A stretch of 64,000 bases of DNA. It comes from Streptomyces griseus subsp. griseus (GTDB taxonomy: Bacteria > Actinomycetota > Actinomycetes > Streptomycetales > Streptomycetaceae). Within the stretch, counting starts at the first letter, position 1. Each line of letters opens with the position of its first letter. Under the pieces are notes generated by a model that had not been told where the DNA came from, did no database searches, and worked only from the letters and a program-made list of their open reading frames with translations. The stretch spans positions 3,968,001 to 4,032,000 of the forward strand of contig NZ_CP032543.1 of NCBI RefSeq assembly GCF_003610995.1. The letters run 5' to 3'. Shown here piece by piece: positions 25,051 to 34,193 of the stretch. Position numbers and translations under genes: made by a program.

Positions 25051-26721
25051 GTGTCCGGTATCGACGTGGGTGAGGAGCTGGGTGCGCGGGCCGCACAGGC
25101 CCGAGCGCTCGCCCTGCTGCGGATCCGCAGCAGGGCGCTGGCCGTGGTGATCACGCCCGCGGCCGTGGCGGTCGTGCTGTTCGCCGCGGGCGCCCAGGGG
25201 CACCTCGGCGGGCCCGTCTGGGACGGTGTGCGCTGGGCGGTGCTCGGGGTCGCCGTCGTGGTGCTGCTGGTGGCCGCGGCCGTCGCGGTGTCGGTCGCGC
25301 GGGCCCGGCCCGCCGTGAGCCCGACCGTCCCCGTGGCGGAGGAGGGTGCCCCCGATCTCTACCGGCTGGTCCGGGAGCTGGCCGACCGGCTCGGCGTCCC
25401 CGCGCCCTCGGCCATAGCGCTGACCCCGGACTGCGACAGCTGGCTGGAGGACCGCACCCACCGCGGCAGCCGCACCCGCCGCAGCGGCGGAAAAGCGGCA
25501 TCGGAGGCCAAGAACACCGCCCCCGTCCTCGTCATCGGCTCCCCCTTCCTCTGGTGGATGCGGGTCGCCGAGCTCCGCGCCGTCCTCGCCCCCGTCGTGG
25601 CGGGCACCGACTCGTCCGCGCACCCCGACATAGCCGCCGCCCGCCGCTTCGTCCGGGGCCTGGACGCCGCGGTGGCCGACGGAGCCGCCCCCGGCCGGGG
25701 CGCGCTGCGCGGGGCGCCGGTCACCTTCGCCGGCTGGATCGCCCGGCTGCTGCTGCGCGCCTGCCGGGAGCACGCCGCCGAGATGGAGCGGTGCGTGGCG
25801 GCCACGGCCTCCATGCGCGCCCAGGGCGTCGACTACGCGCTCCGCATCGCCGCCCAGGAGCAGGTCGGCCTCGCCTACGCGGGCTGGGACCGGCTGCTGA
25901 CCCGGGTCGCGCTCCCCGCCTGGCGGATGGGCCGCTGGCCCTCGCGGCTGGACGCCGGGGTGGTCTCCGCCCTCACCGAGCTCTCCCGCCGGGACCGGCT
26001 GGCCGACGGCTTCACCTCACGCCTCGGCGAGCGCCCCGCCTGCGACCTGCTGGAGGAGCCCGGCGTCGCCGACGAGGCCACCTCCCTGCTCGCCGCCCGG
26101 CTCTTCCACGGCGGTCCGGCGGAGAGCGGTCCGGACTGGGCGCCGGTGGACTGGCAGCAGTATCCGGACGAGGTCGTCGACCGGAAGTGGCGTACGGAGG
26201 CGGCCCGGCTGCACCGTGTGCTGGACGCGATGGGCGTCCCCCCGGCCTCCGCCGCCGACCCGGCGGTCCCCACCCTGGCCCGCGTCATGGAGCACCTGGC
26301 CGGTCCCGGCGAGCCCGGGGAGGAGCTCGCGGCCGGTATCGGGGCGGCGGTCGCCCGCGACGACGCCCAGGCCCCCGCGCCCGGCCCGGCCCCGCAGCCC
26401 GCGTCCGGCGCCGGCCAGGACCCCCTCGACCTCTGGGGCCCGGACCCGCTCCCCCTCTTCCCGCTCCAGCCGCCGCGTACGGGCACGGAGCTGCTCGCCG
26501 ACCATGTCGCGGCCATGGTCTGCTGCGCGGCCGTGGACACGGCGGGCGCGGCGCCCGGCCTCGACTGGCTGGACGGGCCCGCGCTGCTCGTCGACGGCGA
26601 GCGCCGGGCGGACCTCGCGGTGCCGGTCCTCACCCTGGTCGAGGACGGCGACCCGGACCCGCTGCGGTCCTGGCTGGCCGAGGTGGGCGTCCGCTCCGAC
26701 AAGCCCGTGCGACTGGTGTGA
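25051..26721 (+). CDS. Membrane protein with degenerate M48-like peptidase domain
   Basis: A 556-residue protein. Two N-terminal membrane helices (residues ~30-85) are followed by a region laid out like M48/HtpX peptidases: a LADRLGVPAPSAIALTP strand, then VLVIGSPFLW and ELRAVLAPVVAG. The zinc motif H-E-x2-H expected after ELRAVLA is replaced by PVVAG, so the enzyme would be inactive. A Pro/Ala-rich linker and a C-terminal domain follow. Conserved between purD and purC as far as I recall; function unknown. The GTG start has a weakly placed SD. Confidence 0.6.
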   Translation: MSGIDVGEELGARAAQARALALLRIRSRALAVVITPAAVAVVLFAAGAQGHLGGPVWDGVRWAVLGVAVVVLLVAAAVAVSVARARPAVSPTVPVAEEGAPDLYRLVRELADRLGVPAPSAIALTPDCDSWLEDRTHRGSRTRRSGGKAASEAKNTAPVLVIGSPFLWWMRVAELRAVLAPVVAGTDSSAHPDIAAARRFVRGLDAAVADGAAPGRGALRGAPVTFAGWIARLLLRACREHAAEMERCVAATASMRAQGVDYALRIAAQEQVGLAYAGWDRLLTRVALPAWRMGRWPSRLDAGVVSALTELSRRDRLADGFTSRLGERPACDLLEEPGVADEATSLLAARLFHGGPAESGPDWAPVDWQQYPDEVVDRKWRTEAARLHRVLDAMGVPPASAADPAVPTLARVMEHLAGPGEPGEELAAGIGAAVARDDAQAPAPGPAPQPASGAGQDPLDLWGPDPLPLFPLQPPRTGTELLADHVAAMVCCAAVDTAGAAPGLDWLDGPALLVDGERRADLAVPVLTLVEDGDPDPLRSWLAEVGVRSDKPVRLV

Positions 26722-26723
26722 CC

Positions 26724-26745
26724 GTGCGGCCGTCGACGGCCGCAC
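26724..26745 (+). terminator. Palindromic terminator
   Basis: GTGCGGCCG-TCGA-CGGCCGCAC, starting three bases after the stop codon of the preceding gene. Confidence 0.7.
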
Positions 26746-26890
26746 ACGACCCGATCCGGAAGGAAAGGTTCCGTTCACGTCAATTCACGACGAAGGGTGA
26801 CGGAGTGCGTGCGTTATGTGATGTGCTGGGGATCGGCGCTGACACCGTGCGCGCCTGAGTTGTCCGGGGGACCTGAGGGAGGGGCGCGGC

Positions 26891-28345
26891 ATGGGGGCGG
26901 AGCAGATTCGCCGATGGGAGTCGGGCGCCCTCGCGCACGCGGTCAGCGACCCCTTCGGCCAGGGCCCGCTGCCCTGGCTGCGCGGCAGTGAGAACTACTT
27001 CGACGACACCGGCCAGGTCGTCCCCTGGTACGCCGACCTCGGCCGGGGCACCGGCGGCGGCACCCGCACCGCCGACGACGTGCGCCGCCAGATCAAGGGC
27101 TTCGTCTCGCCCGGAGCGGCCGCCCCCGGCGAGGCCATCGACTTCCACATCACCGTGGACCCGCCCCAGCAGTTCTCCGTGGACATCTACCGGATCGGTC
27201 ATTACGGCGGCGACGGCGCGGCCAAGATCACCACCAGCCCGCGCCTCTCCGGCATCGTCCAGCCGCCGCCGCTGGCCGCCGACCGGACCGTCTCCTGCCA
27301 CCACTGGTGGATGTCCTGGCGGCTCCAGATCCCCACCTACTGGTCGGTCGGCGCGTATGTGGCGGTCCTGACGACCGCCGACGGGTACCGCTCGCACATC
27401 CCGTTCACCGTCCGCCACGACCACCCCGCCGACCTGCTGCTCCTGCTCCCCGACATCACCTGGCAGGCGTACAACCTCTATCCGGAGGACGGCCGCACCG
27501 GCGCCAGCCTCTACCACGCGTGGGACGAGAGGGGGCGGCTGCTCGGCGAGGAGGACGCCGCCGTCACGATCTCCTTCGACCGCCCGTACGCCGGGGCGGG
27601 CCTGCCGCTGCACGTGGGGCACGCGTACGACTTCATCCGCTGGGCCGAGAGATACGGCTACGACCTCGCCTACGCCGACGCCCGCGACCTGCACGCGGGC
27701 CGCGTCGACCCCAGCCGTTACCGGGGCCTGGTCTTCCCCGGCCACGACGAATACTGGTCCACGCCCATGCGCCGGGCCGCCGAGCGCGCCCGCGACTCCG
27801 GCACCTCGCTCGTCTTCCTCTCCGCCAACACCATGTACTGGCAGGTGGGCCTCGCCCCCTCCGCCTCCGGCATCCCCGACCGCCTGCTGACCTGTCGCAA
27901 GCGCCGGGGCCCTGGCAAGTCCGCGCTCTGGCGCGAGGTGGACCGGCCCGAGCAGCAGCTCCTGGGCATCCAGTACGCGGGCCGGGTCCCCGAGCCCAGC
28001 CCGCTCGTCGTGCGCAACGCCGAGCACTGGCTGTGGGACGCCACGGGCGCGGCCGACGGCGACGAGGTCCCGGGCCTGGTCGCCGGTGAGGCCGACCGCT
28101 ACTTCCCCCGTACGAGCCTGCCGGAGCACGACAACCGGATCCTGCTCGCCCACTCGCCGTACCAGGACTCCGAGGGCGCCACCCGTCACCAGGAGACCTC
28201 GCTCTACCAGGCCCCCTCCGGCGCGCTCGTCTTCGCCTCCGGCACCTTCGCCTGGTCCCCGGCCCTGGACCGCCCCGGCCACACCGACCCCCGCATCCAG
28301 CGGGCCACGGCCAACCTCCTCGACCGGATCTGCAAGCGCGACTGA
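26891..28345 (+). CDS. N,N-dimethylformamidase beta-subunit-like protein
   Basis: A 484-residue protein resembling the large-subunit C-terminal domain of dimethylformamidase. It has an N-terminal beta domain (FHITVDPPQQFSVDIYRIGHY) and then the conserved stretch TWQAYNLYPEDG, HAYDFIRWAERYGYDLAY, VFPGHDEYWS and FLSANTMYWQV. No signal peptide is evident. The actual substrate in Streptomyces is unknown. Start ATG 26891 is supported by GGGAGGGG six bases upstream. It lies alone between the M48-like gene and purC. Confidence 0.75.
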   Translation: MGAEQIRRWESGALAHAVSDPFGQGPLPWLRGSENYFDDTGQVVPWYADLGRGTGGGTRTADDVRRQIKGFVSPGAAAPGEAIDFHITVDPPQQFSVDIYRIGHYGGDGAAKITTSPRLSGIVQPPPLAADRTVSCHHWWMSWRLQIPTYWSVGAYVAVLTTADGYRSHIPFTVRHDHPADLLLLLPDITWQAYNLYPEDGRTGASLYHAWDERGRLLGEEDAAVTISFDRPYAGAGLPLHVGHAYDFIRWAERYGYDLAYADARDLHAGRVDPSRYRGLVFPGHDEYWSTPMRRAAERARDSGTSLVFLSANTMYWQVGLAPSASGIPDRLLTCRKRRGPGKSALWREVDRPEQQLLGIQYAGRVPEPSPLVVRNAEHWLWDATGAADGDEVPGLVAGEADRYFPRTSLPEHDNRILLAHSPYQDSEGATRHQETSLYQAPSGALVFASGTFAWSPALDRPGHTDPRIQRATANLLDRICKRD

Positions 28346-28440
28346 CGGCTGCCGGGCGTGTCCACGGACCCGCTCCCGTCGTCGCCCCGCGGATACGGGA
28401 CAATCGGAACCGCTCCTGGATCAATCTACGCGGAGGCACC

Positions 28441-29355
28441 GTGTCCGGTTTTGTAGAAAAGCCCGAGCCCGTGCAGGTTCCGGGCCTCACCCATGTGCAC
28501 ACCGGCAAGGTGCGTGACCTCTACCGGAACGAGGCGGGCGACCTCGTCATGGTCGCCAGCGACCGGATCTCCGCGTACGACTGGGTCCTGCCCTCCGAGA
28601 TCCCCGACAAGGGCCGCGTCCTCACCAAGCTCTCGCTCTGGTGGTTCGACCAGCTCGCCGACCTGGTGCCCAACCACGTCCTCTCCACCGAGCTGCCCCC
28701 CGGCGCCCCGGCGGACTGGGAGGGGCGCACCCTCATCTGCAAGTCGCTGCGGATGGTGCAGGTCGAGTGCGTGGCCCGCGGCTATCTCACCGGCTCCGGG
28801 CTGGCCGAGTACAACGCCTCCCGTACGGTCTGCGGCATCGGCCTCCCCGAGGGGCTCGTCGACGGCTCCGAGCTGCCCGGGCCGATCTTCACCCCGGCCA
28901 CCAAGGCGGCCGTCGGCGACCACGACGAGAACGTCAGCTACGAGCGGATCGCCCGCGAGGTCGGGGTGGAGACGGCCGCCGAGCTGCGGCGGACCACACT
29001 CGACGTCTACCGCCGGGCCCGGGACATCGCGCACCAGCGCGGGATCATCCTGGCCGACACCAAGTTCGAGTTCGGCTTCGAGAGGACCGGCGAGGGCGAC
29101 GGCGAGCGGCTGATCATCGCCGACGAGGTGCTGACACCGGACTCCTCGCGCTTCTGGCCCGCCGTCACCTGGAAGCCGGGCCGCGCGCAGCCTTCGTACG
29201 ACAAGCAGTACGTCCGGGACTGGCTGACCTCGCCGGACTCCGGCTGGGACCGTGCGAGCGAGCAGCCGCCGCCGGCGCTGCCGCAGGAGATCGTGGACGC
29301 GACCCGCACCAAGTACATCGAGGCGTACGAGGTCCTGACCGGCTCCAACTGGTAG
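28441..29355 (+). CDS. purC: SAICAR synthetase
   Basis: A 304-residue purine enzyme (CAIR + Asp + ATP to SAICAR). Signature parts are GKVRDLY, ASDRISAYDWVLPSEIP, VECVARGYLTGSG and ADTKFEFGF. GTG start with GGAGG five bases upstream. Full length. It is followed by a strong bidirectional hairpin and a tRNA-Gly gene on the other strand. Confidence 0.96.
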   Translation: MSGFVEKPEPVQVPGLTHVHTGKVRDLYRNEAGDLVMVASDRISAYDWVLPSEIPDKGRVLTKLSLWWFDQLADLVPNHVLSTELPPGAPADWEGRTLICKSLRMVQVECVARGYLTGSGLAEYNASRTVCGIGLPEGLVDGSELPGPIFTPATKAAVGDHDENVSYERIAREVGVETAAELRRTTLDVYRRARDIAHQRGIILADTKFEFGFERTGEGDGERLIIADEVLTPDSSRFWPAVTWKPGRAQPSYDKQYVRDWLTSPDSGWDRASEQPPPALPQEIVDATRTKYIEAYEVLTGSNW

Positions 29356-29369
29356 CAGGAGATACGCAG

Positions 29370-29399
29370 AAGGCCCCGGTCACTGTCGACCGGGGCCTT
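29370..29399. terminator. Bidirectional terminator between purC and tRNA-Gly
   Basis: Perfect 12-bp stem AAGGCCCCGGTC / GACCGGGGCCTT with six-base loop, shared by purC (plus) and tRNA-Gly (minus). Confidence 0.85.
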
Positions 29400-29407
29400 C
29401 TGTTCCA

Positions 29408-29483
29408 TGGAGCGGACGACCAGGTTCGAACTGGCGACCTCAACCTTGGCAAGGTTGCGCTCTACCAACTGAGCTACGTCCGC
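29408..29483 (-). tRNA. tRNA-Gly(GCC)
   Basis: 76 bases with encoded CCA. Acceptor stem GCGGACG/CGTCCGC, anticodon arm CAACC-TTGCCAA-GGTTG, T-loop GTTCGAAC. The same tRNA recurs at 33399-33474. Confidence 0.96.
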
Positions 29484-29506
29484 GTTGCGCCGAAGCGCGA
29501 TGCTCA

Positions 29507-30139
29507 CTATACCCAACCTCGCTCGCGGGCGAGACGCACCGCCGTGTGCCGGTTCTCCGCCCCGATCTTGGACGCGGCCGAGGAGAGGTAGTTGCGGACC
29601 GTCCCCTGCGAGAGCGAGGCCCGCTCCGCGATCTCCGCGACCGGCGCCCCGTCCGCCGCCAGTTCGAGGACCTCGGCCTCCCGGGCGGTCAGCGGGGAGT
29701 CCCCGGCGGAGATCGCGTCGGCCGCCAACTCGGGGTCGACGTAACGGTTTCCGGCGTGGACGGTACGGATGATCTCGGCGAGCCGCCGGGCGCTGACGGT
29801 CTTGGGCACGAACCCGCGTACGCCGGCGGCCAGCGCCCGCTTGAGGTGCCCGGGGCGGCCGTGGCTGGTCACGATCATGGTGCGGCAGCCGGGCAGTTCG
29901 CCGCGGAGCGATGTGGCGACCTTCACACCGTCCGCGCCCGGCATCTGGAGGTCCAGGACGGCGACGTCGGGGTGGTGCGCGAGGGCCATCGCGAGCGCCT
30001 CTGGTCCGCTCGCCGCCTCCGCGACGACCACGAGGTCGTCCTCCAGGGCGAGCAGCGCGGCCAGCGCGCCACGGATGAGGTGCTCGTCGTCGGCGAGCAG
30101 GACCCGCAGGGGCCGGCCGCCGGGGCCTTCGGTGGTCAT
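29507..30139 (-). CDS. NarL/LuxR-type response regulator (DesR-like)
   Basis: A 210-residue regulator. The receiver domain has the acidic pair in LLADDEH, phospho-acceptor Asp in VAVLDLQMPG, Thr/Ser in IVTSHG and Lys in GFVPKTVS; the LuxR helix-turn-helix is LTAREAEVLELAADG plus SLSQGTVRNYLSSA. It overlaps the kinase stop by four bases (ATGA), so it forms a two-component pair that most likely controls the adjacent ABC transporter. Confidence 0.92.
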   Translation of the reverse strand: MTTEGPGGRPLRVLLADDEHLIRGALAALLALEDDLVVVAEAASGPEALAMALAHHPDVAVLDLQMPGADGVKVATSLRGELPGCRTMIVTSHGRPGHLKRALAAGVRGFVPKTVSARRLAEIIRTVHAGNRYVDPELAADAISAGDSPLTAREAEVLELAADGAPVAEIAERASLSQGTVRNYLSSAASKIGAENRHTAVRLARERGWV

Positions 30140-31434
30140 CGTTCCTCCGGAGAAGTGGAGCGGGAGCGGTTACGGGGGGCGGCCACCGGGACCGTCGCCG
30201 TCACCCGGAACAGGCCGTCCCCGGCCGCCCCGGCCTCCAGCGATCCGCCCAGGGCCGCGAGCCGCTCCCGCAGCCCGGCCAGCCCGGAGCCGCCGCCCCC
30301 GGCCGCGTCGGTCACCCCGGAGACCGCCCCGTCGTTCTCGACCTCCAGCACCACGGCGCCCGCCCCCGTCGTGAGCCGGATCACGCAGTGCCGGGGGTCG
30401 CCGTGGCGCAGGACGTTGGTCGCCGCCTCGCGGACCACCCAGCCGAGGGCCGCCTGGACGGCCGGGGGCGCCCCGATCCCCGCCGGTCCTTCGGCGCCCT
30501 CGACGGTGCAGGAGATACCGGCCGCCTCCAGCACGCCCTTGGCGCCGAGCAGTTCGGTGGGCAGGTCGGCCTCGCGGTAGCCCCGTACGACATCGCGTAC
30601 CTCCTGCTGGGAGGCGCGGGCGATCCGCTGCACCTCGACCATCTGGTCCACGGCCGCCGCGTTCCCGCGCTGGGCCAGCTCCACGGCCAGCTCGCTCTTC
30701 AGCGCGATCACCGCCAGGTTCCGGCCCAGCACGTCGTGCATGTCCCGGCCGAACCGCAGCCGCTCCTCCGCCACCGCGAGCCGGGCCTGCATGTCCCGCG
30801 CCTCCTCGGCCTGCCACATCACGCTCATGGTCCAGGCGCTCGGCCGTACCGAGGTGAGGACCAGCAGGACGACGACCAGCATCGAGAGGGCCGCTCCGAA
30901 CAGCAGCCCCCCGGGGACTCCGACGACGGCGAGCAGCGCCACCAGGACCGCCGCGAAGGCCGCACAGTGCACCAGGTAGGTGCGGACGGGAACGAGGAGC
31001 ACGTAGACGATGGCGAACGCCAGCGGGAGGTCCAGCACCAGCAGGGCCAGCCCCGCGTCCTTGACGTCGCCCGTCGCCGCCAGCGCCACCAGCAGACCGG
31101 TCATCACGGCCTGGAGCGCCACCGGGACGCGGAGCCGTCGCCGGGGGAAGGCGACGGCACCTCGGTGGTGGGCGAACGCCGCTGCCAGGTCGCGGTTGCT
31201 CAGCACGCACTGGGCGGTGTTCACGACGAAGAACGCCACGGCCAGTACGGCGGGCAACGGGCCCTGGCCCAGGGTCGGCAGCAGCGGCAGCAGCCCCCAG
31301 GAGACGAGGAAGAGCCAGGGGAGGGCGCAGAGCGTCGCCCGGGTGTACAGATCGATGCGTTGCAGCTTGCTGCGCGCGTGCCAGCCGCGCCGCCAGTCCC
31401 GTACCCGATCGATCACACCCTTCAGCCCCTTCAC
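30136..31434 (-). CDS. DesK-type sensor histidine kinase
   Basis: A 432-residue kinase. Four to six membrane helices fill residues 35-200, with no extracellular sensor domain. The HisKA_3 box FGRDMHDVLGRNLAVIALK carries His233, and a HATPase domain ends in GSGLAGLRERLAALGGSL. The GTG start one base after the permease stop is used; a longer frame upstream overlaps the permease gene. Fourth... of five functions in one operon are not needed to explain it: order is ATPase, permease, kinase, regulator. It probably senses membrane state or a drug. Confidence 0.88.
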   Translation of the reverse strand: MKGLKGVIDRVRDWRRGWHARSKLQRIDLYTRATLCALPWLFLVSWGLLPLLPTLGQGPLPAVLAVAFFVVNTAQCVLSNRDLAAAFAHHRGAVAFPRRRLRVPVALQAVMTGLLVALAATGDVKDAGLALLVLDLPLAFAIVYVLLVPVRTYLVHCAAFAAVLVALLAVVGVPGGLLFGAALSMLVVVLLVLTSVRPSAWTMSVMWQAEEARDMQARLAVAEERLRFGRDMHDVLGRNLAVIALKSELAVELAQRGNAAAVDQMVEVQRIARASQQEVRDVVRGYREADLPTELLGAKGVLEAAGISCTVEGAEGPAGIGAPPAVQAALGWVVREAATNVLRHGDPRHCVIRLTTGAGAVVLEVENDGAVSGVTDAAGGGGSGLAGLRERLAALGGSLEAGAAGDGLFRVTATVPVAAPRNRSRSTSPEER

Positions 31435-31435
31435 G

Positions 31436-32248
31436 TCAGCCGCGCGGGTCCCAGCGGAACCACCGCTGCACAGCAAACACCGCGAACACGGTCCAGGCCA
31501 GCGCCGCCACGGCCGCCGTGAGCAGGTCACCGCCCTCCACACCGCCGAGCCAGCCGTGCCGTACGAGGGTCATCACACCGGTCAGCGGCAGCAGCTCGAA
31601 CACCGAGGCCAGCCCGTCCGGGAAGACGTCCAGCGGGACGAAGATCCCGGAGCCGAAGAGCGAGACGAAGAACAGCGGCAACGTGGTGAGCTGCGCGGTC
31701 TGGACCGTACGGGTCAGCGCGGAGGTCGCGGCGGCCAGCGCGGACATCATCACGAGCCCCACCACCAGCCCCACCAGGAACAGCTCGGGCCGCTTCGGCG
31801 CCGCCAGGTCGAAGGCGACCGCACCGGCCGCGACCAGCAGGACGCACTGGAGGAGCGCCAGCGCGATCGAGGGCAGAGCGGTGGCGGTCAGGATCTCGCG
31901 GTCGGTGATCTCGCCGGTGCGCAGCCGCTTGAGGACGAGCTCCTCACGCCGGGTGACGTAACCGGTGACGAGGTTCATGTAGACGACCTGCACCAGCACG
32001 ATGCCGATACCGCCGGCGAGGGCGGCGCCCGCGATGGAGAGGCCGGTGCCGGCGAGGTCGATCTGCTGGAGCGAGGCCCGGATCGAGAAGATCATCACGA
32101 TCGGCAGCACCAGGGCGATGAAGATCGCGGACCGGTTGCGGATCAGCAGCACCAGCTCGGCGCGGGCGAGGGCGGTGAGCCGCCGCGCGGAGGCGGAGGT
32201 CTTCGAGGGGGACCGGCGGGGGCCCGGGAGGACGGTCGTGGTGGTCAT
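31436..32248 (-). CDS. ABC-2 type transporter permease
   Basis: A 270-residue membrane protein with six hydrophobic helices, the ABC-2 exporter layout (LARAELVLLIRNRSAIFIA at the N-terminus, the conserved LFGSGIFVPLDVFPDGL segment before the last helices). Its ATG overlaps the stop of the ATPase gene by four bases. With the ATPase it forms a drug- or lipid-type exporter; the substrate is not evident. Confidence 0.9.
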   Translation of the reverse strand: MTTTTVLPGPRRSPSKTSASARRLTALARAELVLLIRNRSAIFIALVLPIVMIFSIRASLQQIDLAGTGLSIAGAALAGGIGIVLVQVVYMNLVTGYVTRREELVLKRLRTGEITDREILTATALPSIALALLQCVLLVAAGAVAFDLAAPKRPELFLVGLVVGLVMMSALAAATSALTRTVQTAQLTTLPLFFVSLFGSGIFVPLDVFPDGLASVFELLPLTGVMTLVRHGWLGGVEGGDLLTAAVAALAWTVFAVFAVQRWFRWDPRG

Positions 32249-33267
32249 GCCGTCACCTTCTTCTTCGTGTCGTCCGTGGGCTTGGCCCCTGCCCGGCGCG
32301 GGTCGTCGGCCCGGGAGCGGAGCTGGGTGTTCGCGATCTGGAGGAACGCCTCCTCCAGGGAGGCGGAACGGGCGTCGAGTCCGAGCAGCCGCACGCCCGA
32401 CTCCCGGGCCCAGCCCAGCAGTTCGTGCAGCGACTCCTGGAGCTCGGAGGTGCGGATCTCCACCCGCTGCCCCTCCGCACCCGCCCGCAGCGAGAGCGGA
32501 AGATGCCCCGCCGGTACGCCGTCGGGCAGCGTGAACCGGATCCTGGCGGGCTGCGACGCGGTCACCTCGGCGGTCGTCCCGGCCGTCACGATCTGCCCCT
32601 GGTGCATGATCGCCAGCCGGTCCGCGAGCGCCTCGGCCTCCTCCAGGTAGTGCGTGGTCAGCAGTACGGTCGTGCCGCCGTCCCGGAGCGCCCGGATGAG
32701 GTCCCAGGTGTCCCGCCGCCCCTCCGCGTCCAGCCCCGTCGTCGGCTCGTCCAGGAAGAGCACCTCGGGCCGCGAGGTCAGGGCCAGCGCCAGGTCCAGG
32801 CGCCGCTTCTCCCCGCCGGACAGCTGCTTGACCCGCACCCCGGTCCGGCTGGTGAGGCCCACCATCTCCAGGGCCTCGGCGGCGGGCCGGGCGCCGGTGG
32901 TGCACGCCGACCACATCCGCGCGGTCTCCAGCACGGTGAGGTCGGAGGGGAAGCCGCCCTCCTGGAGCATCACCCCGGTCCGGGGCCGGACGGCGGCGCG
33001 TTCGCGGTACGGGTCGTGGCCGAGGACCCTGATGGTGCCGGAGGTCGGGAGCGCCAGCCCTTCGAGGAGCTCCACGGTGGAGGTCTTGCCCGCGCCGTTC
33101 GTCCCGAGCAGGGCGAACAGCTCGCCGCGGGCCACGGAGAAGGAGACCCCGGAAACGGCCTCGAAGCCGTCCTTGTAGCTGCGGCGGACCCCGTCCGCCG
33201 CGATCACCGTCTCCGCGTCTGCCGTGCCACCTGTCGTTCGGTCGCTGAGAAAGTCGTCGCTGGTCAT
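32245..33267 (-). CDS. ABC transporter ATP-binding protein (DrrA-like)
   Basis: A 340-residue ATPase. Walker A GTNGAGKT is at 55-62, signature LSGGE at 149-153, Walker B VLFLDEP at 169-175, H-loop TTHYLEEAEALADR. The C-terminal extension ending in LEEAFL is typical of daunorubicin-resistance type exporters. First gene of the four-gene exporter and two-component operon. Confidence 0.93.
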   Translation of the reverse strand: MTSDDFLSDRTTGGTADAETVIAADGVRRSYKDGFEAVSGVSFSVARGELFALLGTNGAGKTSTVELLEGLALPTSGTIRVLGHDPYRERAAVRPRTGVMLQEGGFPSDLTVLETARMWSACTTGARPAAEALEMVGLTSRTGVRVKQLSGGEKRRLDLALALTSRPEVLFLDEPTTGLDAEGRRDTWDLIRALRDGGTTVLLTTHYLEEAEALADRLAIMHQGQIVTAGTTAEVTASQPARIRFTLPDGVPAGHLPLSLRAGAEGQRVEIRTSELQESLHELLGWARESGVRLLGLDARSASLEEAFLQIANTQLRSRADDPRRAGAKPTDDTKKKVTA

Positions 33268-33356
33268 GCTTCGAGTTTTCCGCCGGACCCGGCCCGCGAG
33301 CAGTGCGCGCTGTCACCACTGCTCATGACAAACGTCATGGAGAAGGTGCGGGGAAC

Positions 33357-33394
33357 GACAGAGGCCCTGACCGAAATCGGTCAGGGCCTCTGTC
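33357..33394 (-). terminator. tRNA-Gly operon terminator
   Basis: An 18-bp perfect stem (33357-33374 with 33377-33394) directly downstream of the minus-strand tRNA-Gly(GCC). Confidence 0.85.
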
Positions 33395-33398
33395 TCTG

Positions 33399-33474
33399 TG
33401 GAGCGGACGACCAGGTTCGAACTGGCGACCTCAACCTTGGCAAGGTTGCGCTCTACCAACTGAGCTACGTCCGC
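33399..33474 (-). tRNA. tRNA-Gly(GCC), second copy
   Basis: Same 76-base sequence, CCA included, as 29408-29483. It is the promoter-distal tRNA of a two-tRNA unit with tRNA-Gly(TCC). Confidence 0.96.
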
Positions 33475-33553
33475 AGTGCAGCCACTCGGCTTTCACCGGT
33501 GGAGCGAGCACTACTCTACCTGATCCACCGGAGTGGTCCGAAGAGTTGTGCAG

Positions 33554-33625
33554 AGCGGGTGACAGGAATTGCACACTGCGCCTTCCCCCTGGAAGGGGGC
33601 TGTTCTACTACTGAACTACACCCGC
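33554..33625 (-). tRNA. tRNA-Gly(TCC) with unusual T-loop
   Basis: 72 bases without CCA. Acceptor stem GCGGGTG/CACCCGC, D-arm GTTCAGTAGTAGAAC, anticodon arm CCCC-CTTCCAG-GGGG giving anticodon TCC. The T-loop reads TGCAATT instead of the usual TTCGAAT, and the T-stem has a mismatch. Streptomyces tRNA-Gly(TCC) may normally look like this; I could not check. Confidence 0.85.
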
Positions 33626-33824
33626 ACGCGGCTCGGGATCCGGCCTTTCGGCCTCGCCCCTCGGCGTGCTCCAGACTCTAGCCGACCTGCGGGGGTGTCG
33701 CGCAAGTCGGCTCCCGGCGGGTCCCCCGGAGCGGGCCGCCGACCGGCCCCCCGGACCCCGGTCCGGCCCCTGCGCCCCCCGCCCGCAACCCGCCTGACGG
33801 AGCGTCCGCGCGCCGGTCCGGTCC

Positions 33825-33850
33825 GCCCCCGGGGCCGGAGCCCCGGGGGC
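33825..33850 (-). terminator. lsrL terminator
   Basis: GCCCCCGGGGC-CGGA-GCCCCGGGGGC, seven bases downstream of the minus-strand lsrL stop. Confidence 0.75.
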
Positions 33851-33857
33851 CCGCTCC

Positions 33858-34193
33858 TCAGCCGGCCGCGTTGAACGCCTCGTACACCTTCTTCGGGATC
33901 CGGCCGCGGGCCGGCACCTCCATCCGGTGCGAGCGGGCCCAGGCGCGGACGGCCGCGGGGTCCGGGGCGAGGGAGGTGTGGTGGTACGTCGCGGGGGTCC
34001 TGCCGTGCTTACTGGCATTTGTCTGCTTTCGGCCGGCCGCCACGTAAGGGGCCAGGGCCTTCCGCAGTTTCTTCGCGTTGGCGGGATTGAGGTCGATCTC
34101 GTACGTCTTCCCGTCCAGGGCGAAGGTGACCGTTTCCGCCGCTGTTCCCCCGTCGATGTCGTCGGAGAGCGTAACCACTACGCGCTGGGCCAC
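33858..34193 (-). CDS. lsrL: Lsr2-family nucleoid protein, LsrL-type paralogue
   Basis: A 111-residue Lsr2 protein. The N-terminal oligomerisation domain is MAQRVVVTLSDDIDGGTAAE, and the C-terminal AT-hook-like DNA-binding domain contains VRAWARSHRMEVPARGRIP with the conserved R-G-R. Lsr2 proteins bind AT-rich DNA and silence foreign genes. The site between the purC and purS regions matches the second Streptomyces paralogue, LsrL (SCO4076 from memory). Start codon GTG. It could act on the AT-richer cargo of the nearby AICE, but that is inference. Confidence 0.88.
   Translation of the reverse strand: MAQRVVVTLSDDIDGGTAAETVTFALDGKTYEIDLNPANAKKLRKALAPYVAAGRKQTNASKHGRTPATYHHTSLAPDPAAVRAWARSHRMEVPARGRIPKKVYEAFNAAG

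Noticed and set aside
30136..31542. Longer N-terminus for the DesK-like kinase
   Set aside because: The extra 36 residues overlap the permease gene; GTG 31434 directly after the permease stop is the better start.
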